NCBI GenBank assembly: GCA_037349315.1
Contig: JBAIAC010000621.1
Coordinates: 62,001-126,000 of the forward strand
DNA: 64,000 bases
Direction of reading: 5' to 3'
DNA from: Chelydra serpentina
Lineage: Eukaryota > Chordata > Testudines > Chelydridae
In this document: positions 1-9,779 of the stretch, piece after piece
How positions within the stretch are numbered: position 1 is the stretch's first letter
How the letters are laid out: each line of letters begins with the position of its first letter
Notes under the pieces: generated by a model
What the model saw: only the letters and a program-made list of their open reading frames with translations
Told to the model about the DNA's origin: nothing
Database searches by the model: none
Program-made: the position numbers and the translations under genes

Positions 1-330
1 GAAGTTGGACCCTTGGTCTGTCAGGATTTCCTTGGGGAACCCCACTCGGCTGAAAATGGTCAGCAGCGCATCCACCACGGTGTCTGCTTCAATGGAGGAT
101 AAGGGCACCGCCTCGGGGTAGCGGGTGGCGAAATCTACCACCACCCGAATGTACTTCTTCCCCGACTGGGTTGCCCAGCTGAGGGGGCCCACCCTATTCA
201 TAGCCACCTTCTGGAAAGGTTCCTCTCTGATGGGCAGGGACCTCCAGGGATCTTCTTCCTTCCCCTGGGCCAGGTGTAATAACCGGTGGTGATACTTCTG
301 GGGCCTCACCGGCTGCCTCCTGATTCCCCA
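1..330 (-). pseudogene. integrase fragment of the gypsy element
   Basis: Translated from about 330 down to 1, this gives the start of an integrase (QKYHHRLLHLA), then the catalytic core: VGPLSWATQSGKKYIRVVVD, FATRYPEAVPL and TDQGSNF. The second catalytic Asp (in LTDQGSNF) is present at the window edge. The first, normally in a MDxVGPL context, reads MNRVGPL, so Asp has become Asn. The zinc-binding HHCC segment expected between the two parts is largely missing, because the sequence jumps straight to SLPIREEPFQ. Seen directly: the motifs and the D-to-N change. Inferred: integrase activity is lost. The remainder of the domain is outside the window. Confidence 0.8.
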
Positions 331-913
331 CAGTTCTACTTCCCCTTGGGAAGCCCATTCCCGGCACAGGAATCCCTTCTCCCACAGGGATCTGTCTCTG
401 CAGTCTTCCCCAAGGGGGTTTGCAGCGCTGTGGCCAGCAAGTTCCCTTAGCTTCTCCAAAGCGGGATCCCTCTGCAGCTCACTGGCCAGGCCTGGGGTCA
501 CCGCCCCACTGAGCCCTGTCCCTGGTGGCTCCCTCCCTGCCGTGGAATCACTTCCCGGCAGCACCTCTGGACCAGGTAAGCCTGGTTGGCAGCCGTCCTG
601 CCCTGCCTGTGTGTCCCCCCATTCAGCTGGGGTCTCTGCTTCCCCGGTGCTCAGCGCTGCCCTGGCTGTCCCTGTGGGGCCAGGCAGCGAGCTCGCTGCT
701 TCGCTCTCTGCATCAGAGACTGCCTGAGCCACCTCTCCATTGTGCAGGGGGGTGGGGAGCATCTCTCTGTCCCACCCCGCCCTAGGGGTCTGGTTACAGG
801 CAGGCAGGTAACCGGGGCCTGGCAGCTCCTCCCCCCTGCCAGCCAGGTCATTTGCATTTTCACTGACCATTTCCCTCTTAGCCAATTGGTTTCCTGAGTT
901 CAAATTCAAATCC

Positions 914-1215
914 TCGGCCGTTACAGGGCCTGGATCCTGTCCCAAAGATACACAGTCACCCCCCAACAGCACCTCACCGCTGATATCCTGGAGACCCCCA
1001 ACCACCAGCCAGCCCGACCCCTCCTGGGTCTGCACAGGGATCTGGGCCATAGGCAGGGTGAATGGGTCCGTCCCTGGGACCCTCACCCAGGTCACACAGC
1101 CCCCCAGCAGCTGGTGGGGGTGCACCACCCGGGGCCTGACCACAATTCTCTCTGTCCCGGGGTCTTGCCACCCCCCGAATGTCTCTCCATTGACCATCAG
1201 CTTCCGCTTCCACTG
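914..1215 (-). pseudogene. retropepsin-like remnant
   Basis: In the frame next to the gag frame, the minus strand reads LMVNGETFGGWQDPGTERIV at the N-terminal side and ISGEVLLGGDC at the C-terminal side. These correspond to the flap-side and closing motifs of a retroviral-type aspartic protease. The catalytic triad, normally Asp-Thr-Gly, reads Asp-Pro-Gly. About 500 bases of Glu/Pro/Gly-rich spacer follow before the integrase. The D-P-G change and the offset from the gag frame suggest a decayed enzyme. Confidence 0.6.
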
Positions 1216-2026
1216 GGGGGTCCATAGGGCTTGAGTCCAGGGCCAGGAGTGGAAATCCGTCCACCATCCCACCCATCTGGCTGGTGGAGTTTATGGCCTT
1301 GGGACCCAGCAAGGGGGTTAGATCCCGGGGCTTTTCCGCAGGGTCTCCCTGGTTCCAATCACCAGCCTGCTCCAAGGCAGTGAGGTGGGCCTCCACATCC
1401 CCACCCTCCTTAACCAAGGGCAGCAATTTAGGATCGAGGTTCCCTGCGGAGCTGGCACCCCGGGATCTGTCCCCACTTACCCCTGGCCAGTCCCCTATGC
1501 CTCTCCGTTCCACCACCGCAAGTTCACACTGCTGCTTCTTCTGTAGGTCTTTCTCGGGCTCTTGCTGTCTCTCACCGTCCTCTTGCTCTCTCGGACTCAG
1601 CTCCAGTCCCATCCGTCTCCGATCCCCTGCTGGGGAACCCGATCGTGAAGACCCCCGTCTGGTTGGGGACCAGACTCTTGGGGATGCCAGGCTATCACTC
1701 CAGCTGCTCCCAGATCCTGCTGTAGCCCCATTGGGGTCAGGAATCTGCTCCCTGGAATGGTCATCTTCCTCCAGCCGCGTGATTAACTGGGCTTTAGTGA
1801 GCTTTCCAATGGGTATCCCTCTCTTTTTGCACAGGGTTACAATGCTCTTCTTAAGGAGAAGGCGATACGCCATCACATCACTGCTCTCAAGTTGCTGTGG
1901 ATCCACAGGCCTGTGTGCTCTTAGCTCCCCACGGTTTCCAGGAAGAACTCCAAGTGTGCCAGCCCTTCTCCAGGTCACCGCCTCTTTGCCAGGGTTGAGC
2001 TGCAGCTCCTCCGCCCCTGGGTCCAC
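974..2026 (-). CDS. gag-like ORF of the gypsy element (C-terminal part frameshifted)
   Basis: This 350-codon frame begins MDPGAEELQLNPGKEAV. Residues about 50-90 (MAYRLLLKK...GIPIGKLTKAQLITRLEE) look like the short SAP/LEM-like helix pair found at the N-terminus of some vertebrate gypsy Gag proteins. A charged Ser/Arg/Glu-rich linker follows, then a stretch with GGDVEAHLTALEQAGDW that resembles the start of a Ty3-type capsid. After about residue 270 the frame no longer follows the protein: the retropepsin motifs lie in the adjacent frame, so the last part (GGVARPRDRENCGQ onward) is out-of-frame translation. No CCHC zinc knuckle is visible. It is a structural protein remnant, not a host gene. 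Confidence 0.65.
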   Translation of the reverse strand: MDPGAEELQLNPGKEAVTWRRAGTLGVLPGNRGELRAHRPVDPQQLESSDVMAYRLLLKKSIVTLCKKRGIPIGKLTKAQLITRLEEDDHSREQIPDPNGATAGSGSSWSDSLASPRVWSPTRRGSSRSGSPAGDRRRMGLELSPREQEDGERQQEPEKDLQKKQQCELAVVERRGIGDWPGVSGDRSRGASSAGNLDPKLLPLVKEGGDVEAHLTALEQAGDWNQGDPAEKPRDLTPLLGPKAINSTSQMGGMVDGFPLLALDSSPMDPPVEAEADGQWRDIRGVARPRDRENCGQAPGGAPPPAAGGLCDLGEGPRDGPIHPAYGPDPCADPGGVGLAGGWGSPGYQR

Positions 2027-2315
2027 TCACGGCACCCCCAGGGGGACCCTGTCACTGCAAAAATCCTTCTCTCTCCCAGGGCCAAGCCGCAGGCTCCTCC
2101 GCCCCTGGGACTGCTCACTGCAGAGCCCAGGGGGACCCCATCAATGCACAGTCCTTCTCGCTGGTCACACACTCCCAGGGGTTAAGCGTAGCTCCTCCGC
2201 TCCCCGAAACCGCTCCTCCGTGAGCCTTCAGCACGCCTGGTCCTCGTTAGCACCCCTTCGTTCTACTGCTCCCCAGTTACTTACTGCAGGAAGCACCGTT
2301 CACGGGGTGCAGAAC

Positions 2316-2333
2316 ATCCCACCGCTGCCACCA
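2316..2333 (-). promoter_or_regulatory. primer-binding site of the gypsy element
   Basis: Two bases inside the LTR, the minus strand reads TGGTGGCAGCGGTGGGAT. By eye it differs at three of 18 positions from the complement of a vertebrate tRNA-Leu 3' end. The TGG start and the position next to the LTR identify it; the tRNA identity is tentative. Confidence 0.6.
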
Positions 2334-2335
2334 GT

Positions 2336-2815
2336 TGTCACGGAGTATAGGGGAGTCCGGCCCTGCACCCCTCTTCCCCGGATTCACTGGGAGTCTCAGC
2401 CAGCCAGTAGAACAGAAGGTTTATTAGAGATGCCAGGAACACAATCCAACCAGAGCTTGTCAGTACATCCAGGACCCCTCAGTCGGGTCCTTCCGGGGGG
2501 CAGGGAGCTTAGACCCCAGCTTGGGGCTCCCTGCATTTCGCCCCACAGCTCCAACCGGGGCAGGGAGGCCAGACCCTGTCTGCCTCTCTCGCCTCTTCTC
2601 CGGCCAGCTTCAAACTCAAACCCAAAAGCCAAACCCTCCAGCAGTCTCTCTCCCCTCCCCCGGGGCCCCTCCTCTAGCCTGTTACCATTCTCCCAGCCAA
2701 AGGTGTCACCTCCCAACCCCCGTCCTGGCTCATGTTACAGCCTCAGGTAAAGTCTCGCATTTCCAATGCAGCCTTTCCCTCAGGTCAGATCCATCTCGCT
2801 CTCTACTCCGTCACA
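2336..2815 (-). repeat. LTR of the gypsy element
   Basis: The plus strand begins TGTCACGGAGT and ends ACTCCGTCACA, an imperfect terminal inverted repeat with TG...CA ends. Length is 480 bp. On the minus strand an AATAAA signal lies near 2415. The primer-binding site and gag frame follow in the expected direction, so this is the 5' LTR. Confidence 0.85.
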
Positions 2816-3609
2816 CCTGGTTAGAAGGTAAGAGCCTCAGAGAGGTTTGGAACCTGTTCAGTCTGATCCGTCTGGTGCCAGCTGAATTCTAGGCATGGAA
2901 AACAGTCGCTTCAGGTGGCAGAATTTTATTCCCCACTTGGGATTTTGTCCCTCAGAATCACTGGGGACATTAGGGTTTGTCCTTTTTGTTTGACCTTTTC
3001 CTCCATCCCTCCCTCCTTTCTCTTCACCTCTTACTTCTTTTGTCATTTCCCCTGTTCCCCTCCCACAACCAGGCGAGGTGTAGGGGTGTGTGTGTGTCTG
3101 GTGGGGGTGCTCTGCAGTTCCCATTGTGGGTGGTCTACCCAAAAATGTGGGGCTGAAATAGTGCTCGGACAGTGACCCCACTGGTGACCTGGGCCGTCCT
3201 TTGGGCTCTCTGGTGAGAACCCTCAGCCTCCCACCCCTCAGTCTCTACCCTGATTGGCTGAGCAGGGAGTTATTGACAGGGAGGAGACTCGGGTCCTTGT
3301 TGTTCTCTTTTAAGACCAAGTAAATAAGTCATAACCAGTCACATGTGTGATGAATTTTGCTGCTTCTCTGCATTAGTTGTAGAGATTGATGGATGTTAAG
3401 GTAAGAAAGGACCATTATGTGCATCCAGTCGCACCTCCTGTATAAGCCAGGCCCTAGACCAGGCCTGCACAACATGCGGCCCTAAGGACTCAGCAGGAGC
3501 AAGGGGCCTGTCCAGGAAATGGCCAGGGCTTCTGGGAACCCGGGGGTGGCTCTGGACACCACCAGGAATCATTTGGCTCCTGGCACACAAGGCAACGTAA
3601 AAAGCTGAG
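2816..3609. other. no gene seen
   Basis: Flanking sequence outside the gypsy LTR. It holds a short GT run near 3087. The stretch from about 3440 (GGCCTGCACAACATGCGGCCC) resembles the edge of a hAT-type repeat. No coding or RNA gene is supported. Confidence 0.4.
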
Positions 3610-3678
3610 AGCCCAGACATGGGGCTTGAACCCCAGACTAAGAACTTGACGCCTTACTGACCGAGCTAGCCCAGTTCA
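3610..3678 (-). pseudogene. tRNA-Lys-like relic or SINE head
   Basis: The minus strand contains GGGCTAGCTCGGTCAGTAAG (A-box region) and GGGGTTCAAGCCCC (T-arm with an intact B box), spaced as in a tRNA. It resembles tRNA-Lys best. The acceptor ends do not pair. Tortoise SINEs have been described with tRNA-Lys heads, so this may be a SINE head and not a tRNA gene. Confidence 0.5.
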
Positions 3679-4039
3679 GTGAGTGCAGCTGCCCCCTTCC
3701 ACCACAAGAGCAGGCAGGTAAAACAAAGGCAAAAAAAAGTCCCAGGAGCCCTTCCTCTTTTTCTCCACGGCCACAGCCCATCAGCAGGATTCCTCCTGCT
3801 CCTCCCTCCTGTGCCCCAGTGCCACTAAATTTCCGCACCTAGACAGCCGGTCCGTCCTCTGCCCCACAATCCCCCATGCTTTAGCCTCCCGACCAAATCC
3901 TGCCCCTGGCTCCATGGAACTGAGTCTCACATCTCGCTGGGAACTCGACTCCTTGTGCCCAGAGTGTCTCTGTCCCCTCCGTAGATGACTCGAGAAACAC
4001 AGTGTCCGTCTTTTCCAAAGAAGTACTTAGAGAGACGTT

Positions 4040-4112
4040 TCCCATCTGGCCTAATGGATCAGGCGTCTGACTTCACATCAGACGATTGAGGGTTCGAGTC
4101 CCTTCATGGTTG
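4040..4112 (+). pseudogene. tRNA-Arg(TCG)-like locus with a TCA anticodon
   Basis: TGGCCTAATGGATCAGGCG followed by an anticodon stem TCTGA/TCAGA and a B box GGTTCGAGTCC matches vertebrate tRNA-Arg(TCG) closely. The anticodon loop is CTTCACA, where the Arg(TCG) parent has CTTCGGA, so the anticodon at 4073-4075 reads TCA, which would pair with UGA. The 5' acceptor strand (TCCCATC) does not pair well with CATGGTT at the 3' side: three of seven pairs fail. Intact promoter boxes but a poor acceptor stem suggest a pseudogene. Confidence 0.6.
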
Positions 4113-4394
4113 TGTTTTGTGCACTTTCCCCTTTGTGCTGAAAGTCCTGCTCCCTTCAGGGCTGGAGCCTCTTCTTGGCCACTCTGGCCAATGCTCTGGG
4201 TTCAGCTAGAGCCCTGGGAAGGAGGTTGTCAGGGTTCACTCTGAACTCTAGTGTACAGATGTGGGGACATGCATGAAAGACCTCCCCTAAGCTTATTTTT
4301 ACCAGTTTAGGATAAAAACGTCCCCAAGGCATGTTTTTGTCCTTGAACGGTACGCTGCCACCACCAAGTGATTTAAACAAACATTCAGGGAGGG

Positions 4395-5073
4395 TGTAAC
4401 GAAATGGGACTGTTCCTACAATTTCCTCTGAATACTGAGTGGGTGCCTCAGTTTCCCCCATGCCTCAGTTTCCCCTATGCATTTAAGTCTCTAGGTGGTG
4501 GAATAAGGGGTGTGATTGTTGCAAAGCCCTAGAGGGCCAGTGTGATGACACAGAATGGCCGACACCCTGTCTCCTGGCAACTGCTGGCCTGGGCCCCTCC
4601 CCTGCAAAGGTGCCGGCTGAAGGGTTTGGGGAACAAAGGGATCAGGTGATCTCCTGGCCCAGGAAGGAGACAAAGGCAGAGGAGGGGCTGGAGAGTTTGG
4701 AGCTGGCTGGGCACATGGAGGGAGGTCCAGATGGACCTCTGGCCTCCCCACAACCCAAGATGGACCTGACTGAGGGGTCCTGTTCTCTGTACCTACAAGC
4801 TCTGGTTTAGACCCTGTTCCTGTCGTCTAATAAATCTTCTGTTTTACTGGCTGGCTGAGAGTCACGTCTGACAGTGGAGTTGGGGGGCAGGGCCCTCTGG
4901 CTTCCCCACGAGCCCCGCTGGGTGAAGAAGGGGATGCTGAACGCTCCGGGGTCAGACCCAGGAACGTGGAAGCTGTCGAAGCTTCTTGCCCTGGAGACAG
5001 TCGGCTCAGCGAGGAGGCTCCTCCAGAGTCCTGACTGGCTTCGTAGGGAGCAGTTCCAGAGCATCGCCCGACA
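4395..5073 (+). repeat. solo LTR, endogenous-retrovirus-like
   Basis: It starts TGTAACGAAATGGGACTG, contains a polyadenylation signal in CTAATAAATCTTCTG near 4830 followed by GGCTGGCTGAGAGTC, and ends about GCATCGCCCGACA. The same landmarks in the same order occur in the LTR at 17661-18824, so the two belong to related families. No internal coding region adjoins it. The right end is approximate and no clean target duplication is seen. Confidence 0.65.
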
Positions 5074-5209
5074 GGGGCATCGACAGAGCAGTGACTGGGG
5101 AGCTCAGGGCTGGGATAGAAGGGGCTGTGGGTCGGGAGTGAGGAGGTCGCTGAGGCAGGGCCTCTCCTTCAAGATCCTTAAGATCACTGACTCACATATG
5201 TAAAGGCCA

Positions 5210-5282
5210 GGGGTGAATAGCTCAGTGGTAGAGTGTTTGACTGCAGATCAAGTGGTCCTTGGTTGAAATCCAAGTGCCCCCT
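5210..5282 (+). pseudogene. tRNA-Cys(GCA)-like, probably decayed
   Basis: TAGCTCAGTGGTAGAG, an anticodon loop CTGCAGA (anticodon GCA) and a 3' GTGCCCCCT identify tRNA-Cys. The 5' acceptor half carries a rearrangement (GGGTGAAT), so the stem pairs poorly. The T loop reads GGTTGAAATCC, so the near-universal C of the B box is G. It is an inverted duplicate of the locus at 7823-7894, and flanking sequence is shared on both sides. Confidence 0.7.
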
Positions 5283-5385
5283 TAAAAACCTTTAACAAAA
5301 ATAATTGCATTTCCATTCTGTTCTAGAGTTCTACTGAATGGGGATGCCTGAAATGAATGGAAACACCCAACATTTTCCTGTGCAA

Positions 5386-5556
5386 ATAGGGAGGTGGTGG
5401 AATCTCCTTCCTTAGAGGTTTTTAAGGTCAGGCTTGACAAAGCCCTGGCTGGGATGATCTAGTTGGGGTTGGTCCTGCTTTGAGCAGCGGGTTGGACTAG
5501 ATGACCTCCTGAGGTCCCTTCCAATCCTGAGATTCTATGATTCTATGATAATATCA
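5386..5556 (+). mobile_element. CR1 LINE 3' end
   Basis: The sequence encodes the C-terminus of CR1 ORF2 ([20 protein letters not shown] then MI and stop, read in the plus strand). The CR1 3' UTR follows (GGTTGGACTAGATGACCTCC), ending in GATTCTATGATTCTATGAT. Strongly 5'-truncated, as is usual for CR1. Confidence 0.92.
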
Positions 5557-6182
5557 AGTATTATAAGTATTATAATTATATAATAAGTATTATAAGTAAC
5601 TGCAGAGTTAGTGTCGTACCAGATAGTTAATTGCACAGTCTGACTTCTCTAGTCTCACTTTCTGGTCTCATTGATCACTTGGGTAGAAACAGCAAGGGTT
5701 TGGTACTTTTGTTTCTTGTTTTTTTCTCCCTTTATTTTCTCCTCAGGAATGTGTGATCTTGAGCATGTTATTTTAAGTTCCCTGTGGTCAGGATAATTCC
5801 ATCTCCTTGAAATAGGTGGGGAAGTGGCCTGTTTCTATAACCTAAAATAAAGGAGCTTTTGTAAAGCAGTTTCGTCGTTAAATATGCTGGGATAAAAATA
5901 GTAACTAGTAAATTCCACAGCCAGACATCAGACCAGGATCAATTGATGGGGCCAGGATCAATTAATTACAGAAGAAACAAACTCTTACTTTATAAGCATG
6001 TCTTTCTTAACTTCCTTAAATATTATGTAGTACATTAACTATATCACGTGGGTTGTTCAATGCCATGAGGCTTTAAATAAAAAAATAAATAAAATAAATA
6101 AATAAAATAAAGGTGCATTTCTTGCCTTTCCCATATTTTTCATATTATTTAAATGACCACAACTCATTGAACAGAAAATTGT
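5557..6182. other. AT-rich interval with a TAAA microsatellite
   Basis: A TATAAG/TATTATAAT-rich run follows the CR1 tail (5552-5600), and an AAATAAA-type microsatellite lies at about 6074-6112. No gene seen. Confidence 0.7.
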
Positions 6183-6189
6183 TTATTTC

Positions 6190-6580
6190 ATGCTGTGAAG
6201 TGTGTCGGTAGCTCAGATTAATAGCTTTACCTTCCTGCGCAGCATGGGGCATGGGTCACTGGCAGGTTTAAACTCATGTCTATGGTGGATTCTCTACAAC
6301 TTGACATCTTTAACCCATGATTTGAGGCTGTCAGTAACTCAAGCAGAGATTAGGGATCTATCACAGGAGTGGGTGGGGTTGTTTGGTCTGCAAGGGGCAC
6401 GAGGTTGGACTAGATTAGGGTGACCAGATGTCCCGACTTTATAGGGACACTCCCAATTTTGGGGGCTTTTCCTCATATAGGCTCCTATTACCCCCCACCC
6501 GTCCCAATGTTTCACACTTGCTGTCTGGTCACCCTAGACTAGATGATCACGCTGGTCCCTTCTGACCTTAAAGGCTCTGA
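6190..6580 (+). repeat. SINE-like repeat split by a MITE
   Basis: The left part begins GTCGGTAGCTCAG, reminiscent of a tRNA A box. The right part ends GGTCCCTTCTGACCTTAAAG, typical of CR1-tailed turtle repeats. The two halves are separated by the hAT MITE at 6416-6536. Family not identified. Confidence 0.5.
6416..6536. mobile_element. hAT-type MITE with 8-bp target duplication
   Basis: A 121-bp element with terminal inverted repeats TAGGGTGACCAGA and TCTGGTCACCCTA. It is flanked on both sides by the exact 8-bp duplication GACTAGAT (6408-6415 and 6537-6544), the length expected for hAT transposons. A diverged partial copy lies at 9013-9078. Confidence 0.9.
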
Positions 6581-6807
6581 GTCTAACAGGTAGAGGGAAG
6601 TAAAGGAAAAATTTAAAAAAAATAAACCAAATATTGTAACACGAGGGTGAGTCCAACAGCTCACTGTATAGTCCCGCCCCTTTCTTCCTCCACTGGGTTT
6701 TTAGTGACCTGCTGGGATTTGGGACATTAATTCTCTCCTTCCATTGATAAACTGATACAACGTGACTGAAATTTAATCAATTCCCAGGCAGGAAAACCTC
6801 ACACCCC

Positions 6808-6879
6808 TGCATTGGCTGGGACTCGATCCCAGGTCAACTGCGTGGAGGGCAGCTCTGCTCACCACTACACCACCAATGC
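6808..6879 (-). tRNA. tRNA-Gly(TCC)
   Basis: The minus strand GCATTGGTGGTGTAGTGGTG... ends CCAATGCA. The acceptor stem GCATTGG/CCAATGC pairs fully, and the anticodon loop CCTCCAC gives anticodon TCC. U33 is C and the T loop reads GGGATCGAGTCCC, both departures from the usual gene, so function is uncertain although the fold is good. Confidence 0.75.
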
Positions 6880-7704
6880 AGCTGGCAAAAGAGCCTCTCC
6901 TGTGTGCCACTGATGCTTGACAAATGACTCACCCCCACAGCGCTCAGGAGCTGGCTGGAGAGGCTGGGGGCAGCCTGTCAGCTGTGAGCAGAGACAGGTC
7001 CCCAGAGTGACTGACAGGTGGGGACCTGGGCTCCACATCCCAGCCTGAGGTGGCTCCAGCCCCATCTCTGCCCTCAGAGAAGGGAAATGAAAATCAGTGA
7101 CCCTAATGGCAAACGTGACCCCCGAAGGAAGGAGACAGCTCCTTCGAACGCACAGTTTGGGTTGTTCCTGCTACGCACTGAGGGTTTGTTGCTGCTGCTG
7201 ATTCCAGTCCTTGGGCTCTGCCCGGACAAGGAACGACTCAGGCTGTCACTCAAGGGAAGCAGGGAGATGATTTTTTTGACGGCTGCCTCGTCTTAAGGGT
7301 GTTTGTCGGTCACCTTCTAATCTAGTGGGTGCTGGGTAGACGCAGGCAGCCCCCGCTCCTAACTCTGCAGTTACTTAGATGCAGACACAACCAGCTCTAT
7401 GGCTGGTAACCCTACAGAGACTGCTGCTGATCATGAACTAGGAGCACGTCACCTTTGATTTGATTTGATTTTGTCAGAGGTTCCTGCGACCTCCAGGAGA
7501 GTTTTCAGTCCCAATGGCAACCTACTTACCCAATGTAACACAAACGAGTCCGTTCCTCCCGAGTGGACGTGGGTCTTCTTCTTCTGCACATTGTAGCCCG
7601 TGTGCCTTCATATTATACCTTTGTTTAACTGATGAAAACATAAACTAGACACTTGGAGGACTGGAACTGATCTCAGCTCAGGGACGTGTTTGCTGGGTTT
7701 TTAT
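6880..7704. other. no gene seen
   Basis: Moderately GC-rich sequence with no recognisable repeat or conserved reading frame. A short TTTGATTTGATT direct repeat is at about 7457. Confidence 0.4.
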
Positions 7705-7822
7705 GCATTTGCACAGGAAAACGTTGAGTGTTTCCATTCATTTCAGTCATCCCTATTCAATGGAATCCTGAACGTAATGGAAATAGATTTGCAATTCTTT
7801 TTGTTAAATAAACACATTCGTA

Positions 7823-7894
7823 AGGGTGCACTTGGATTTAAACCAAGGACCACTTGATTTGCAGTCAAACACTCTACCACCGAGCTATACCCCC
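7823..7894 (-). tRNA. tRNA-Cys(GCA)
   Basis: The minus strand GGGGGTATAGCTCGGTGGTA gives a normal A-box region, the loop CTGCAAA gives anticodon GCA, and the 3' end is GTGCACCCT. The T loop reads GGTTTAAATCC, so the conserved C of the B box is T, and there is one acceptor mismatch. It folds better than its inverted duplicate at 5210-5282 but may also be weakly expressed. Confidence 0.75.
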
Positions 7895-8864
7895 ATGACA
7901 TTTGAAAGTGTGTGAGTTATTTTAAAGATCTTGAAGGACCCAGAGTCGCATCTGCGGGGTTCACCTCTCACTGTCCGAGGGGGGCGGGGGGGGGGGGAAG
8001 CCCCTTTCTCGCTTTGCTGTCTGGCCACATTGCCAGTCACTTGCCATCTACCCTATCACCGCTCTGCTGGCCGCCCTCTCTTGTCTGAGATGTCTTGAGG
8101 TCCCACCAGGAGTGGAGGAAGCTCGCTAAAAGTGGCAGGCCCCGGTGCCCGAATAGTGGCCTCGTCCCACCTCTTCCACTTGAGACCACACTCTTAATTG
8201 CCCCTTCTCCCCAAAGCCCCACTCCTGCCCTGCCTCTTCCTTCCAAAGCCCCACCTCCTGCTGGCTGCCCCTCCCCAGCATCACTCACCCTTACGGTCAT
8301 TACAAAGGGGGAAGGCAGAGCTCTCCCGCTTTTAAAAGTCACGTGGCCTTGTTCCCCCCTGTTCCGGCATGTCCTGGTACCTCCACTGATACGTCTCTCA
8401 GTGATTCCAGCTGTTAGTGCGGGAGCCTCACTGCTAGTGCAGACTAGGCAGTTTCTTACATCAGAGACACTGTCCCCAAGCAGGACTAATGCTGAGACCT
8501 GGTGATCAGTGATCTCAGATCTGTTGGTCTGCAGCAAGACTCGAAATTGAGTCTCAATCAGCTCGGTTGTTACACAGCGAAGACCAAAAGGGTCAAATGG
8601 TGCCTGGGCCCCTTAAGAAGAGCCCAGCCCATCAAGTACCAGCACTTGGCTCACTGGGGAGGGGGAAGCCCCAGGGGCCCGCTGCCACTCTGGCCACTGC
8701 AGGGGAAGCCCCGGGGGGCCTGTGGGGCCGGGCTCTGCTGGGTGTTTATTCCTTCCTTTCATCACTGTGGAAGTGTAAACAGAGAGAATTTGCTCCTCTT
8801 TTCTATGTGGAACAAAAGAAGGCGGCTGAATCATTTCCAGGGCTGTAAGTAATGAAACAGAAAC
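7895..8864. other. no gene seen
   Basis: The first 50 bases are the shared upstream flank of the two tRNA-Cys loci. A G run lies at 7979-7998. The frames on both strands at 8037-8537 lack recognisable domains and are not supported as genes. Confidence 0.4.
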
Positions 8865-8936
8865 TAGCAGAGGATGGTTTCAATCCATCGACCTCTGGGT
8901 TATGGGCCCAGCACGCTTCCACTGCACCACTCTCCT
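8865..8936 (-). tRNA. initiator tRNA-Met(CAT)
   Basis: The minus strand AGGAGAGTGGTGCAGTGGAA... carries the initiator anticodon arm CTGGG-CCCATAA-CCCAG (anticodon CAT, with the three G:C pairs typical of initiators) and the 3' end ATCCTCTGCTA. There is one acceptor mismatch at pair 3, and the B box reads GGATTGAAACC, where the initiator normally has GGATCGAAACC. Confidence 0.8.
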
Positions 8937-9012
8937 CTCTGTGTGTGTTTGTGTGTCTGTGCATAATATTTTAAAATAATGCAAAATTTATTTGTCAATA
9001 AATAAATGTGGA

Positions 9013-9078
9013 GCCAGATGTCCCGATTTTTGGGTCTTTTTTTTATATAGGCTCCTATTACCCTCCACCCTCCACCAC
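9013..9078. mobile_element. partial copy of the hAT MITE
   Basis: CCAGATGTCCCGATTTTTGG and ATATAGGCTCCTATTACCCT match the interior of the MITE at 6416-6536. The terminal repeats are lost. Confidence 0.75.
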
Positions 9079-9779
9079 CTGAGCCCCACCTATCTGTCAG
9101 CCATCTTTCGAGACAACCCATCCTAGAATCCCAGCTCCCTCCGTCAGCACCTCCACGTCTGTGGCTCTGAGTAGGATGATTGGGGGGTGAATCCAGGCCT
9201 GGAAGGGGGGTCAGGTCAGCCTGTGAGGAGTAACCAGGTAGGGCAGACCCAGGGTGAGGCTGTGGGCTGCTGGTCGGTCGTTAGCATTAGAGCTCTAGAT
9301 CAAAGCTACACAACGACATGACACCCAGGGTTACAAGGCCAACATAGCGACCCCCTTACCGGCCTCGTGAACCCCAAACCCTTGTTATTAAGGGCACTTA
9401 GGAGTTTCTGTCTCTTAATCACTTCTGGGAGCTCCCGAGCAGCCATGTTGGGGACTCGGGTTTAATCCAAGTGTAAAATTTGACAGCCACACGGAGCTCC
9501 CCAGCATCCCGAGAGCCTCCCTAGTGCTCTCCCGCAGCAGCCGCCTGCCGGTGTGGGTGGGAAAAGGGGACAAGGACGCGCTGCTGCCTCAGGCCAGGAC
9601 AAGAGCCCTCACCACACCCAGGCCTGTCTCTTGCCTTGAGCCCAGGCAGCCAGAGGGGCTGGGGAGCTCCCTGGCAGGCCACCGCCTCAGTCACCTCCTG
9701 CCTCACGGCCTAGGATCTTGGCGCTCTGCTGGTCGCCGCCTCGCTTGAAGGCCCAGAGAAAAAGAAAGAAGCACATGCC
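9079..9779. other. no gene seen
   Basis: No coding or RNA gene. The motif AGCAGCCATGTTGGGGACTC (about 9439) recurs in diverged form at about 10176, so parts of 8900-9480 and 9800-10220 may be local duplicates. Confidence 0.4.

Larger units (their letters stand above)
1..2815 (-). mobile_element. Ty3/gypsy-type LTR retrotransposon, partial
   Basis: On the minus strand the order is LTR (2815-2336), primer-binding site, leader, gag-like ORF, retropepsin remnant, a spacer, then integrase running off the left edge. The protease is followed by integrase with no reverse transcriptase between them. Known Gmr1-like Ty3/gypsy elements carry integrase upstream of RT, so this could be the native order; an internal deletion is the alternative. 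The reading frame shifts between gag and protease, and the integrase has lost an expected catalytic Asp, so the copy is probably dead. The rest of the element lies outside the window. Confidence 0.85.

Noticed and set aside
1284..2750. Plus-strand frame of 488 codons
   Set aside because: It lies antisense to the gypsy gag region and its LTR and has no domain.
4040..4112. Selenocysteine tRNA, because of the UCA anticodon
   Set aside because: Length, arms and sequence match tRNA-Arg(TCG). A selenocysteine tRNA is longer, with an extended acceptor and a long variable arm.
8037..8537. 166-codon minus-strand frame
   Set aside because: No domain, no splice-site support and an overlapping opposite frame of similar length.
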